A DNA stretch of 64,000 nucleotides from Mesostigma viride (lineage: Eukaryota; Streptophyta; Mesostigmatophyceae; Mesostigmatales; Mesostigmataceae), in assembly GCA_009746045.1 (NCBI GenBank), contig RPFO01000612.1, forward strand, positions 1 through 64,000, given 5' to 3'. The position numbers were made by a program, and so were the translations under genes. Of the stretch, positions 1-11,944 are shown in pieces (positions within the stretch are counted from its first letter, which is position 1; every line of letters begins with the position of its first letter). The notes beneath the pieces were generated by a model. The model was not told the origin of the DNA. It saw nothing but the letters and a program-made list of their open reading frames with translations, and ran no database searches.

Positions 1-183
1 TAGTGAAGGCCTGCTGGATCTCAGCATAAGCATCCTGGATGGCGGTGAGGAAGGGTAGGGCTGGCGGGGTCCAAGAGGCCAGGCTCCGCCATAACCAAAA
101 GGGGAAGGAGCCGACAGATTTCCGCCCTGACTGAGCGACGGAGCCCTAAAAAGCTGCCGGGGCCAGCCGGGGTTGTATATATA

Positions 184-420
184 GACCCATGCGGTCTAGA
201 TCCCTCCCAGGCCTGCATGGTGGGCCGGCAGCGATGTTGCTGTGCGTCGTAGTTTTTTTATGTAGTTAGTTGTACCTTGTGCAGCTGGCGTGATCCTTGG
301 ATGTCCGTGTCAGGTTACTATTAATTTCTTCACGGTTCTTCTCCTTTTGGGGGTTTACAGTTATGTTGCATGCCAATCTCAACTCCGTAATTCATCATTC
401 TCAATGAATATATTAAAAAT
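184..420 (+). mobile_element. LINE 3' end, 5'-truncated copy (family B)
   Basis: This segment matches 50010-50240 closely: the same 'catgcggtctaga...cctcccaggcctgcatggtgggccggcagcgatgttgctg' coding tail, then a shared 3' UTR ending in 'ctcaatgaatata'. At the other locus the block follows the C-terminal ORF of a non-LTR retrotransposon, so this copy is a 5'-truncated insertion. Bases 1-183 hold no gene I recognise. Confidence 0.7.
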
Positions 421-724
421 TATAATAACTTACATCAGAGTGAAAGCACCCAATCAAACATGAACAAAGCCAACGCTAACAAGAGATATCACGCTAACAA
501 GAGAAGTGAATGTATATATGTATGGGTACTCCGGGGGTATGACATATCCCCATGCACCTGGCAGGGAAAGTGAGGGCAGTAACTAGATACACACACGAAG
601 GAAAAACCATGTGTCCAGGAGGTTCCCTTGCGCACGAACGTGCATTTCTTGGCTGCTTCTGACCACCCGTGCTGCTGTGCTGCCCCTTCTGGGCCTGTCT
701 CGGCGCCCTTTGGCCACCGTGCAG

Positions 725-3425
725 GTTTCCTGCCGCGCTACCAGTTCCGGAACGGTGCCGTGGACAGCAAGCACTGCTGTTTGTGGGAGGTTGCGTGCCG
801 GCACGCAGACCTCAAGTACACCTGCAGCAGCCGGTGAGCCCAGCAGCCCATTACCTTTTGCCAGCACTCTTTCTTGTGTACGCTCCACCTCTGGTCCGGC
901 CACCCCCCGTTCAGGTCACTCTGTCTTGACAACCCCTCCTCACAAACATGCACGATTCCTTCATTACAAGTGCATTTATCGCGAATGGGCTGATGCACAT
1001 TCCAGTTTTGCGGCTACTTTTTTGGGGAAGTGCTGCAACTGACGTTCAGCCAATGTGGGGGCTGGGTCTTGAAAATGAAGCTTGTTTTCTGGTTCACACG
1101 CCGTGCGCAGACAAGTAACTTGTCTCTTTTTGTACAAAAGATGTGTCGTTTACTTTGTCAAAGGGACGTGAACATGGCCCATGGCGACATTTGGCCTCAT
1201 CTCATGACCTTTCCGGGCTCCTGCGGCCTGCCCACTTCTGCTTTCCCGTGCCACTCTCTCAGGGAGCTGCGCCACTGCGACAAGCAGCCCCCCTTCAAGC
1301 GCAGCGATAAGTGCGTGGCGTGCCTCCAGTGCAGAGCCCCAGGTGGGTGGGTGACTCGTAGGCAGCTACCTGACAGTATCATGGTTTAATGTAGCGGAGA
1401 GTAAAGTACTTCTGTAATGCTGCATGCCTACACGCGGCCTGCCACGCCCACGGTAAAGTAGGCTTCACGGTGTCGAGACATGGCACATCGGCGGGTGACT
1501 TGCACTGGCATCTCTGGTCCATTTTTCGGAGACCGTCATCGAATTGATTGGATGTCATGCCTCTTTCAGGAGCCCTATCCATGGCTTACCTCCCTGGGCT
1601 ATGATTGGATGGTTATATAGACATTAACTGCAGCTATATGGGTAGTAGTAGCTATATGGGTAGTACTATTTAGATATTAGTAGCCATATGGGTAGTGCTA
1701 TATGGGTGGTAGTACAATATGGCTAGTACCATATGGAAGTATTAGCTATGTGAAGAGTAGTAGCAACCAACTTCAGCAAATGCGCAATCAAACCTTAGCA
1801 CTTGCGTTGGCTTTTCCGAGACATGTGCTACTGTGCATGGATTGGTTTGCGTCCCCCTTGCATGGGCATGAAACGGATGGAGGAATAAACACGCTCAATG
1901 CATGCTCCCTTTGGTCCTGCTTGGCCTCCCCATGTGCAGCGCACGCGCGGGCGCAGGAGGCTGCCATGTGGCAGCGTAAGGCCACGTCATCCGTGCCGTG
2001 TGCCGCCTATGCGTGTAAGGTGAGGGTTGGGACCTTCCTGCTATCATGGCACAAAAATAGGATGGCATGCAGAGTGCTCAAAGCTCCTTCCCCAGTTTGG
2101 TAACATCAGCATGGCCGGGTAACGAGTACTCCTTTATTTTGACTGTTGTTTGGAACCATCTACTATGATGGGGTACTATTAATTACTATGATGGGGTGAT
2201 ACTCGCTCAGCATAGGCTCTGCTACCAAACGGCCCATTTATGCCTGGTAAGCTGCCTTGAACCATGCAACACGAATCAAGCAAACTTCTAGTTTCCTAGT
2301 TTTAAGGCCACAACACTCTAACTGCTTTATAGTCTACTCATGCCTGGCCTTATAGTGAGCTTGGCTTGGCCACGGGATGGTGCCATGTGCCAGCCAATAG
2401 TATACATGGACGACATAGAAGGCACCATTCTATACAATATGGACAACCGTCTTCAGTACACCTGGGAAGGGCCTGTGAGAAAGGGCTTGTGTCGAAGAAT
2501 CTCGTGGTGGCTCATGGTCAGTGGACTCACCAAGGCCGTGATTGTTGTGTGTATGTAAACCACGACCTGGCATGTTGCCACCTGGCACTCCACCACCGCG
2601 ACCCGGCATGGCTCGCAGGATGCGCGCGTGGCCTACATCTCCATGCGTGTGGCGGCGTGCCTCGTGCGGGAGGCATGCTTCAGCACGTCGCAAAATGGGG
2701 ACTATGCGGTGTGCCAGCAGGTGAGCGCGCCAGGGATTTTCTCATGTTGTCTATTCGGCCTTCTAGTTACTGAGTAGGCCTGGGCAACATATGATATGGT
2801 GAACTTGAACTGGACATTATGTAGGTATTCTGTTTGGGTAAATATGCAGGTTGTTGAACGTAGGCCTCCTGCTTCACCGTGTCAAGTGCATCAGGGCATG
2901 ACGTTGGCTTGGTTTGCTATGATGAACCTTGTCTCTGCCTCTTTGCCACCTGTCGCCTACAACTGGCCGCCTCCCTAGGCATGCAATCTGTGGCCACGCG
3001 ATAGGAATGCTGACCACTATTTGCAAAAGCATTGAAAAATTACGTCACCTCAATAGGATGCTGTACTGGCATCCATCTACATACATGCAGTTGGCTTTAG
3101 ATAGCCCAATACGTGCATACGTTGATTCCGCTGACAGCTTACGTTTTCAGTTTTCACCATTAAAACCAATTACTAAAGCAGGTTTGTGCCATTCATAGGC
3201 GTTAATACAATGGTGTTGGTTTGCTTATCTTCTTTATCTGTTTCTATGTTCTGGTCCTGCCTTGATGTGTGCCTTCAGCTCCAGTACCGCTGCTTGTTGC
3301 GCCGCGGGCCTGGGGAGACCTGCAGGCACGTGGCGCAGTATTGGCATGTGCACGATGCGCAAGCCGGGATGTGCAAGGTCTGTCACCCCCGGAAATCCTA
3401 CTTGCGCGCATTGACCCTTGATTAA
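725..3425 (+). CDS. Possible cysteine-rich protein, at least five exons, function unknown
   Basis: Five exon-like blocks have AG/GT borders and keep one reading phase: 725-833, 1263-1342, 1940-2019, 2619-2720 and 3279-3377. The last may instead run to the TAA at 3423-3425, because its donor would be a weak 'gtctgt'. The joins fall as CG|G, G|CG, then phase 0 twice, which is unlikely by chance. The product is rich in cysteine (CCLWEVAC, KCVACLQC, VCQQ, MCK) and has no signal peptide or start codon in view, so the 5' end is missing or lies left of the LINE copy at 184-420. I do not recognise the family. It could be a decayed gene, since ORF1 retroelement sequence begins right after the last exon. 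Confidence 0.4.
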
Positions 3426-3429
3426 CGAG

Positions 3430-3925
3430 GTGCTCTGCAAGGGATACATGCTCTTTTTCCGGGCCATGGGGATGGTTTACTGGAGGGGGGCTGCCATCTA
3501 CGTTGACCACAAGCCCTGGGAGGCGACCCCCGCCGCCCCAGCCTAGGGGAAATGTAGAGTAGTGTCGTATAGACAGTAATGCTTAGCTATCGTGGCCCAC
3601 GCCCATGTGTTTGTATGCCTATGATGGGACCCACACCAGACGATATGTATTAGCCATGCTTTGCCCATGCAGAGAGCCACTCGCTGTTGAGAGGTAATGC
3701 CCTAGCCATTGCTTAGCCATGATCATCTTCCGCCCCATGTAAGGCCTCTTTGGTATGCATGATACACCATGGTGATGCAGGTGCACCTTGTGCACCCAGA
3801 GTACGTGGCAGTTTACATCCCCCACCTGCAGGTTGTAGCTCATAACGTATTTATAACCATATGCCCCTTCTCAGCCCTGGATATGTGTTACTCCCTGGAC
3901 GGAGATATGTTCTTCATTAAATAAC
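3430..3925 (+). mobile_element. LINE ORF1 C-terminus plus 3' UTR, truncated copy
   Basis: The frame reads YWRGAAIYVDHKPWEA near its end and stops at about 3545. The same peptide ending (YWRGAVIHVDHKPWQPPP) occurs in the ORF1 copies at 10545-10622 and 53977-54060 (minus). It is followed by the shared 3' UTR with 'atatgccccttctcagccctggatatgtgttactccctggacggag' variants and a short TTAAATAA end. This is a partial non-LTR element, diverged from its siblings. Confidence 0.65.
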
Positions 3926-4149
3926 TAGTTTAAAAAACAGATCTGTATATACGGCTAGCCATCTGTATTTTTCGGGCCCTAACTTTACAGATCTGTAAAA
4001 AGCTCTTGTTTTATTGTGCTCCGCGACCCCCAAACGGGAGCGCATTCATGATTTATTATGCACTATAAATTGATTCCACTACAGGAATATAAATTAATTC
4101 CACTACAGGCAAGCAGCAACTCAACGACTACTGCGAGCTCCCTCTTGTC

Positions 4150-4636
4150 ATCCACACCATCCGACACTGCCGCCTCCTCTTTGCCGGCCATCTTGCCCGC
4201 ACAGACCAGGTGAATACCGATGTGGGCCCTGCCAGGGGGCTTAAGACGGGCCAACCAGGTAGACACCTCCTCCTATGGCAGGGTCCCCTTGTCCCATCGC
4301 AACCCACTGACAAACTTGCGCGCGCCCGGCACCGGCGCAGCGCGACCCGGACCTATATGTGACACAACTGCTTGAAGATGTAGGGCTTTTGGGACTATCG
4401 ATCCGTACTCCGCGCCCGCATGATTGACAAGGAGAAATGGGCTGCCATCTGCGATAAGCACCTTCCAGAGGGGTATGCTCCTGTTTTCTCCCCACGGGCC
4501 CCGCGGCCCGTTGCTAGCCTGGGTAGAAGTCCGCAGGTGGAGGTTATTGGCCCTGAGGATATAGCCGCTAGTACTACCGCCTCGTCTGCCATTACAGTAG
4601 AGGACAGCACGGATGAGGATTACATCCCCATCTAGT
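4150..4636 (+). mobile_element. LINE ORF2 C-terminal fragment
   Basis: Translation gives a block LLFAGHLARTDQVNTD and, after stops and a frame change, a tail DKEKWAAICDKHLPEG ending at TAG 4633-4635. The 'GHLAR' block recurs at 9325, 10320 and 50285, and fits the C-terminal region that many LINE ORF2 proteins carry after the reverse transcriptase. In-frame stops show that this copy is dead. Confidence 0.6.
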
Positions 4637-4639
4637 GCT

Positions 4640-6440
4640 TAATGGTTGGGGAATGATGCAGACGGTATTTGTTTAAACTTTTGTGTAATTATTTTTTCTA
4701 ATGACATTAGCATAGTACTCCGTGGCATGCCTTTAATTTGCGCATGACACGCAAGTACTTACTTAGTACTTACTTAACTCAACGACATTGAGAGTGAGGA
4801 AGTGGAAGGTCGGACGGGAGGGTTAGAATTGTCAACGGTAGCGGGACATGCCAATTGAGAAAAGGCGAGACCTGAACATCGGAGCTTAATTAATCGCAGG
4901 TTTCAAGGGGGGATTCGGCATGCCATGCGGTTGATGTGGGCAATCCCACATGTGATGTGGATGCCCGTTGATGGCATGTCTGCCATGCCCACTGATCGAG
5001 CCATAGGCAGCCGAATATACGCCATGGATCTATTACACCCCCCGGCCCTGCCTCCGATTTCTCGTCCGTATTGACTGCCCGCGAAAGAACTAAATGGTGA
5101 CAGCGTCTCTCACTGGCTTGTATTTCTTTTTCTATGCGGACGAGGCAGGATCCAAGTATCCCACAGGAGGTAGCCGATCAGGGGACAAATGTTGAATCTG
5201 CAAAATTCAGGGTACGGCTATGCCTGGTGTCGAAGCACGTGCGAGGGGTGGCAACTGCCCCGCGGATAGCTGGGGCAACAACGTTTGCCAACCTTGTGCC
5301 GCGGCGTTTAGCCCCCGGCGACGGCCCATCACCGCTTTCAGTCATATGAACGCAGCACCGTTGATTAATGAGCGTACAGTGGTATATGCAGCTGTTCTGT
5401 ATGCACGTGCTGGGTAAGGGCTAGGCACCCTTCCCCGACAACACACGGTACTTTGTAGGTCATGGAGGAATTATGCTAAGTGGGCAGAAGCTGGTGTAGG
5501 CAATGCGATAAACAAATACTGCCCAGTGAATTAGTATTAAACTACTTGGCCAGTTCTTATTAGAACTCCCTCTTCTTATTTGGGGAAAACACAGTTAAGT
5601 GGACTTTGATATCATTATCATCCTGAGACGCAGCCTATGGTGCACGTAAGCTACAGAGCATATAACCAATGGTTGGTTTGTTGCTGCCGGTAAGCGTGCG
5701 TAGCTATCAACGGTTCACCTGCTACCCCCTAGTGATCTTATCACTTTAAGCTGTTGAGGAAACAAAATTACGGTTTGGCAATTTCGCCTGCCACCCATGT
5801 GCCACCATACACGTGATGTCAGGCGTCAGGCCTCTATATTATTATAATCATAATGATTACCGGTACGTTACTGGAACTGGTTTGTTACACATATAAAACG
5901 GGTGGTCTTCCGATTTTTCGATCACTAGAGAAATGCCGAATGGCCTGGAAGAATGTCCTAACGTACCTACAGATTTTGGCGGCGATCGTAACTTAACGCG
6001 GGAATGACTGTACATAATACCTTGAATCTTTTCTTTGCTGCCATGCGAGTTGGCCACAATTCACAAAGAATGCTGTCCTCTGTACGCTTCGGCGCTGTCA
6101 TTGGCTGTCACAACTCGGTGTGATCCTATATTCCTTGGTCCTCGGGTGGTTCTCACAAAGCGACCCAGTATCTTTTTTGACCCAATAGCGTATCATAATT
6201 CACGTCGCGCGGCTGTGTCGTTTGAGGTCAACAAGATCTGCGGTGGAGAGGCAAGCAGGCGGGATTAGTGAACGGAATCAGGGGCCCAAATGGCCGAAAA
6301 GGGAGCGTTCAAGCGGCACCGCAGGGCTTGCAGCTACTTTTCGGCAGTTGGGGAAGGAGATAAGGCCGAAATTTTCTCGTGCTTGAAAACACGGTAAAAA
6401 GGGCAGCCATCCTACTTTACCGACCCTCCGGACTGCGGCG
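4640..6440. other. No gene recognised
   Basis: This is mixed AT/GC sequence with only short open frames and no convincing splice-linked exons, tandem array or element end. The last few hundred bases before 6470 must include the promoter and 5' leader of LIL3. I see no obvious TATA box that I would call. Confidence 0.5.
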
Positions 6441-6469
6441 CAGTGAGTGCGTTGCCTTCAATTGCAACA

Positions 6470-8266
6470 ATGGCTTCGGCTGTGGCTGTCCATCAAACTT
6501 TGGCGGCTTCGTCCATTCGGCTTGGGAAGCCCGTTTTCCAGCCGCGTGCGACTTCGGTTCGTTCGCGTCCAGTTATCCATGGTTCTGCCCGATTCCGCCG
6601 ATCCGGCGTGGTCGCCACGGCTTCAGTAGAGGCTGGCCCATCTGCCAATGCCGATGGAGATTATGTGGTTCCCGAGGTTGCGGCCCTGGAGGATGCGGGA
6701 GACACTCAGGGCGTTGAGGCTAAGGGATCCTCGAGAAAGGCAGGACCTCTTGCTCGTGGTGGCACTGCTAAGGGAACTGAGGCTCTGGGCAAGGATCCCG
6801 GTGCGGCCGCGAGGCAAGGAAGCCTCGCTGCCTCCTCTGGCAGGTTCGAGGACCCGCGTTGGATCAAGGCCGCTGGGACCTGGGATTTTGAAAAGTTTAA
6901 GTTGGATAACGGCGAGACTGACTGGGACAGCGTTATCGATGCTGGTAAGTATTAGTTTGACCTAAGTGACTTGATTATCGAGTGCTTCGCCGGATCAAGG
7001 CCATTTGCTTTTGAAGGTAAACTCAAACAATATTATCTTTCCGAACCGTTGAAAAATGCAGAGGTAAGACGGCGAAAGCTTCTGGAGGACGCTCCCATCG
7101 CCTCAACAAACGAGGAGCCAGTAAAGTTTGAGCTGTCCACCGTTCCCTTGTGGGTCTGGGTCCGTCGTTTCCACCTTCCTCAGGCGGAGATGATCAACGG
7201 TGAGTTTTAAGTTGCCATCTAGCGCTCTGTTGCAAATACTCCACGAAGCACTACCTTAAGGCACACCCAGGAGGTTCATGCTGTAATTATTGATGCCAAC
7301 CGATATCTATTGTTTGCCTCACGAGTGACCACTCTTCAGTTCATCACTGAATGTAGAGGTCAGATTGCTAGATTGTCGTCTTAGATAGCTCAGCCAAATA
7401 CCCTTCTATGTCGTAGCGCAGCCTGGAACATGATTGTTTGATGACATCTTTCTTACATGCCTTTTTATCCCAAGAAGAACCACTGTTGATCAGTTCCTTG
7501 CTGTATTTTTCCCCTGAATACAACTTATCCAGATAGAACGGTCATATATTACTATTGTATCATCATATCCATTTGCCAATAGCTTTAGCTTCTGTACCAA
7601 GAAAGTTTTGCAGAGGTCACAGAGTGCTTGAATGTGCTGATGTGACCTGCTCTCTGGAAATGGGACAGTGCATGGTGTTCACGCGTCGTCCTTCACCATC
7701 CTTTTTTCATTCCGTGTATGCTGGTAAAGATGCTATTGTGCTATGCGCTCACAGTCGCTACTTATGCCCCTGTTTGCGGGGCATTTTCTTGCTCAAGTCT
7801 GGTGCTCTTTGAGTTGGATGTACGGTGTAGGGCGAAACCTGGCTGGCCACAATCACCAAAAGGGTTTTCCTCCAATAAAATTTGTAGATAAATGTCCTGT
7901 TGGATGATACAGAGGGTTGGTAGTGTCCTGCTCTGCCACAGACCTCGCACTGCATGCACTTTCGTCTGTCTGGCAACGCCGCTCACCTGTCGCTACCTCC
8001 TGCCCATGTGTCCGGCTCCCTCTGCAGGCCGTGCTGCCATGATCGGTTTTGCTTGGGCCATGCTGTGGGAGAAGGTCTCTGGCCAGAGCCTGGTCAGCCA
8101 GTTCGACAGCTTTGGCGGCAAGTTCTTCCTAATCCTCACCCTGATCGGCATCATGCTGGTGCGCAAGCAGGAGGACCTCAAGGAGCTCCAGAACCTGACC
8201 AAGGAGCTCAACTACTATGACAAGCAGTGGGAGGCCACCTGGGAGGGCAAGGAGAAGCCAGAGTAA
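6470..8266 (+). CDS. LIL3: Light-harvesting-like protein 3 (LIL3), chloroplast
   Basis: Three exons, 6470-6944, 7062-7199 and 8028-8266, join in phase (GCTG|gtaagt...gcag|AG; AACG|gtgagt...gcag|GC) to give 283 residues. The ATG at 6470 has a good context (caacaATGG). An upstream in-frame GTG is not needed. The first ~60 residues are Ser/Ala/Arg-rich, as in a chloroplast transit peptide. Around residues 186-197 is WVWVRRFHLP, followed by the chlorophyll-binding-type motif MINGRAAMIGF (about 202-212), a second hydrophobic stretch FFLILTLIGIMLV (237-249) and YDKQWEATW near the end. This order is the LIL3 signature. In plants LIL3 sits in thylakoids, binds chlorophyll pigments and anchors geranylgeranyl reductase and protochlorophyllide reductase. 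The long linker at residues 60-140 is poorly conserved and is probably algal-specific. Introns are 117 and 828 bp. Confidence 0.9.
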
Positions 8267-8521
8267 AGCGAGCTGCAACGCCGTCATTCGCCGACTTGCA
8301 ATGCCCTTACTTGAGGGTCAAGTATTCATCCCAAGCCGTGGCCTGCTAGGGCCTTGTGGGTATACTTTGAACAGGCAGGACAGGCCACTCGACATTTTTC
8401 GATCTCTTCAGCCTTTTGGCCACCCTATTCCCCATGGCTGAGCATTTGAAGCGTCTGCGATAGAATGTCAGAGTGTAGGTCATTGCTGTTCTTATTTTTC
8501 TGCTGGTACGCTCTGAGAATC

Positions 8522-8527
8522 AATAAA
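8522..8527 (+). terminator. Possible poly(A) signal of LIL3
   Basis: AATAAA lies 256 bases after the LIL3 stop codon, followed by 'tgttac'. The position is reasonable for a 3' UTR, but green algae often use other signals (such as TGTAA), so this is tentative. Confidence 0.3.
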
Positions 8528-8889
8528 TGTTACAAAGCTAGAGTTAGGGATTCAAGGGTTACTTCACATATGAATCAGCAAGCGATCTCTGCAAATAGAG
8601 AGCTGTTCTGATGTGCCGCAAGAGACTGCACATGACCAGAAACTGGACGATCAACGTCTCAAATAATGAAAAGAGCGTCACATCCCATATCCTGAAGGAC
8701 AAATGTTGATGTTCTGAAGATGATACAAAGCATCTCGCTCTTGGGTTTGCTGTAAGTCACATGTATGAGTCGGCGCCAGCGCCAGACATCTGTGTTAACA
8801 ATGCTGATTCGAACCACCACAGCTGACAACCAATGATACATCTATGTGAGACAACCAGGAGGCATGCAGGATTGGTTGTAGGGTTGGGT

Positions 8890-9265
8890 CGGTTACCGGT
8901 TTTAGCCCATCGGTACCGGAACCGGTACTTGCCCTCGGCTACCGGTACCGGTATCGGTTACCGGGCGAGGCAATCGGTACCGGTACCGGTTACCGTCAGT
9001 TACCGGTACCAGTACCCAAAGGCATACCGAACCAGTGAAGGCCGGCCAAAAGTCCAGTGCTAGTGTGCCAGAAGTGCTCGTTACCATCGGTTACCGTTGC
9101 CATGTTGCTGTCTGAAAGAGAGACGAAATCCTTGCCGGGCTGGCTGTTGGCACTTGGCACGGCGCTGAAGTAACGGTGACCGAGTACCTCGGTTACTGAG
9201 GATGGCCTTCGGTACCGGTACCAGTTACCCAGGAGGCCGTCCGTTACTGGTATCGGTACTACCGG
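8890..9265. repeat. ACCGGTACC-rich palindromic cluster
   Basis: About 370 bp are dominated by GGTACC and ACCGGT in many overlapping registers ('cggtaccggttaccg'), in three bursts near 8893-9015, 9083-9095 and 9170-9275. The consensus is self-complementary, so both strands read alike. It ends against an (AATTT)n-type LINE tail at 9285-9313. No coding sense is visible. Confidence 0.6.
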
Positions 9266-9324
9266 TAACCGATCCCTCGGTTAAATTAAAAATTAAATTT
9301 AATTTAATTTTAATGCGCCTGGGC

Positions 9325-9995
9325 CTAGACGGGCACCTGGCCCGCACAGATCAGGTAGATACATCAGATAGACTAGCTGGCACCAAGCCCGCCCAGCCTG
9401 GGCGATATGTCCTCACCTGGCGTGCCCCCGGCCACGCGCGGCAGGGCCGCCACCCGTGGACTTTTCGTGATAGACTCGGCATGGACATGTGCTACACTAT
9501 AGACGTGACGGGCTCACCCCCAGGCAGCCTCCTGGTTTGTCTGTAATATGGAGGCAGATGGTGCGCAACCACTCTCTCATGGTGCGCATCCACTCTCTCT
9601 CCCTTCTTTGGACTGCCATGCAGAACAAGACGCGGTGGCAGAAGATTGTCAAGGCTCACACGCCCGACCCTGTGGGCAAGCCCCCTCCCCCCAAGCGGAG
9701 GGGGCGTTTTGACGAGTAGGGCAGTTAGGATTTTTCTGGACTAGGTAGCTTAGCGTTAGGATAGTTAGATTACGCGGCTCTCAGTCCTTTCCACCACCCA
9801 TCAAGGAATATCTCCATATCTCGAGCTACCATGGTCCGGATTCTCCCGATTTCTGGCCTGCGCTGGTTGTCTCTTTGATATTCCACCACCCTTGCAGGAA
9901 GTAGCCTAGAATGTCCATTCTCAGGGATATGCCCCTTCTCAGGGATATGTGCTACATTGACTCCCAACGGAGTGATGTTCCTAATTAATTAATTA
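9325..9995 (+). mobile_element. LINE ORF2 C-terminus with 3' end, carrying a SINE piece
   Basis: The GHLARTDQVDT block (about 9330-9440) is followed by the terminal peptide MQNKTRWQKIVKAHTPDPVG and a PPPPKRRGRFDE end, stopping at TAG 9717-9719. A reverse-oriented SINE fragment lies at 9815-9886. Then comes a 3' UTR piece with 'gatatgtgctacattgactcccaacggag' and an (AATT)n tail at 9986-10000. The block is a mosaic of decayed copies, not one intact element. Confidence 0.65.
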
Positions 9996-10002
9996 ATTTA
10001 AT

Positions 10003-10075
10003 CAAGGAATATGTGCTACATGACCTCCCAACGGAGGCAATTTATAATTTAATTTAATTTAATTATAATGGTGCG
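10003..10075 (+). mobile_element. LINE 3' terminus with (AATTT)n tail
   Basis: A very short insertion of only the last ~70 bp: 'ggaatatgtgctacatgacctcccaacggaggcaa' followed by 'ttataatttaatttaatttaattat'. It is the extreme of 5' truncation for this family. Confidence 0.65.
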
Positions 10076-10287
10076 CAATGAGGATAGATGGCAAGTAGTG
10101 ATGAAGGAGACCACCCCCAAGCCTGTGGGGGCTTCGCGTGTGACCAAGTATGGCATTCATAGCGATTCGGGCCGCGGTGCCCACACCCCTGTAACTAGGA
10201 CCTAGATAGCTTATACCATCCATCCCACCTGAATGTCGGGTTTTCTCAGCGTAGGTCATTAGAGTCTTTGTATCACGGTATGCCTCG

Positions 10288-11046
10288 TATTTCGGATGAG
10301 ATTAGGCAGCGTAGGATAGCATTTGTAGGACATCTTGCTCGCACCAGCCAGGTCGACACCGCCCTTGGTCTGGCCGGTCCCCAGCGGCTCAGCCAACCAG
10401 GGCGGCATATTTTGACCTGGCCTGGCCCCAAGAACATTCCTAAAAAGGTAGGGAAACATGCCATGACCTATACCCAGATGTTTGCTGGACGACCTAGTGG
10501 TCCCAGCCCAGTTTGAGTACCGCATCCACTCTCTCACTCGGGGGGAAGCCGGTATACTGGAGGGGGGCGGTCATCCACGTTGACCACAAGCCCTGGCAGC
10601 CCCCTCCTGCCACCTCAGACTAGGAATATATATACCAGTAGTGTAGATTAGTAAGGCTAAGTAGCCTAGCATGTGGCCCACGCGCATGTGCGCCCACAAT
10701 GGCCCCCATGGATGATGCCTTCAACATTTAGCCATGCTTTGTCTATAATGGGACCCCCATGGATGTTGCATTAAGAATTTAGCCATGCTATGCCATGCAG
10801 CATAGCCTTTTTGTATAGCTCTGCTGATCTTCCCCCCCATGACAGGCTCCCCCTTCGCTGGGCATAGCTTGAAGATCATGGGGATGCAAGTGCCCTGGTG
10901 CACCTAGAGCAAGGGTCCTTTACATCCCCACCCTTGCAGGAAGTAGCTTAGGATGTATGATAGGCCATATGCCCCCTCTCAAGGGCTATGTGCTACATAT
11001 ACTCCCAACGGAGTTATGTTACAATTCAATTCAATTCAATTCAATG
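10288..11046 (+). mobile_element. Mosaic LINE remnant: ORF2 block, ORF1 end, 3' UTR, (AATTC)n tail
   Basis: Bases 10288-10516 encode RRIAFVGHLARTSQVDTALG and stop. Bases 10545-10622 then encode the ORF1 ending YWRGAVIHVDHKPWQPPP with stop TAG. The 3' UTR follows ('tagtgtagattagtaaggctaag'), including two 'ccatggatg(a/t)tgc' blocks, then 'ctatgtgctacatatactcccaacggag', and a tail of four AATTC units (11028-11046). It preserves the uninterrupted UTR needed to read the DNA-transposon insertion at 52081-53797. Confidence 0.7.
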
Positions 11047-11162
11047 CCATGCAGAGACTGATGCTCTCTGTCGAGAAGCCATGCCCGGCCTAGCTCTTGT
11101 ATAGCCATGATGATCTTCCCCCACATGACATACTCCCCCTTAGCTGGGCATAGTCCCTCACA

Positions 11163-11579
11163 TTAAAGCTCACGTCGGAGGATACTCATTGCAATTACCT
11201 CGATCTTAACATTACCCATAACAAGAAGGGCTGGCGTACGGCTATCTATGATAAGCGCAAGGATCCTAAATACCAGCAAATTCCTTTTATTCGTTACCCC
11301 GATATTCACAGTCTCCTTTCCCACACAGCAAAATATGGTGTTGTTCTTTCTCAGTTACATCGTTTTTCCCGTCTTTGTTCTTATCGTGTTGATTTCATCA
11401 CGACTCTTGTTGAACTCTTGCAGCGTTTATTGGTCAAAGACTATGACCGAGCCATTATGCTCCGTCAAGTCCGATGTTTTTTGCAACGTCACCCACATCT
11501 GTTCGGTGCTGCCCCTTGGCACAAGCTCTACAAACAGGTCGTGGACCGGCTGGATCGCATAGTATCTCCGCACATCTGA
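11163..11579 (+). pseudogene. Reverse-transcriptase C-terminal fragment, different clade
   Basis: One open frame of about 138 codons contains NYLDLNITHNKKGWRTAIYD, then YGVVLSQLHRFSRLCSYRVD and a FLQRHPHLFG region, ending at TGA 11577-11579. The order 'LDLxI..K...YDKR......YP......YGVxxSQLxRFSRLC' is the region after the catalytic core in a group of eukaryotic reverse transcriptases distinct from the LINE pieces nearby. It may be Penelope-like, but I cannot place it firmly. No catalytic YxDD motif is in the fragment, so the element is truncated at its 5' side. It lies against the LINE 3' UTR fragment that ends near 11155. Confidence 0.6.
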
Positions 11580-11944
11580 ACCCTGTGATGCCAGATCTCC
11601 TTTGCGGCCGTTCCGAGCTTGGCACTGGATTCGTTGTCCACATCGTCGCGTCGCTGCCGCAACACGATGTTTTCTGGCATCCGCGGGCTTTTGGTTCCCG
11701 CCGCACATTTGAAAGTGCTGTCCTCCGGCTTTTTGCCTTTGCACCGTGTGCAGTTCTTGGACGTTTGGAATCATGGCATGGCTAACGTGATGACTGACTA
11801 GCTAGACCTTTTCAGTGGTTTTCCATTTGCGGGTATTTCCTCGTAAATGGTGGGAGAGCGATCGCAGCAATGGTGCTCACCACTAGACACTCCCGGCCAG
11901 TTAGGCTAGAAACACACGCCCTGATCAAGCATGCTGTTTCCGGC

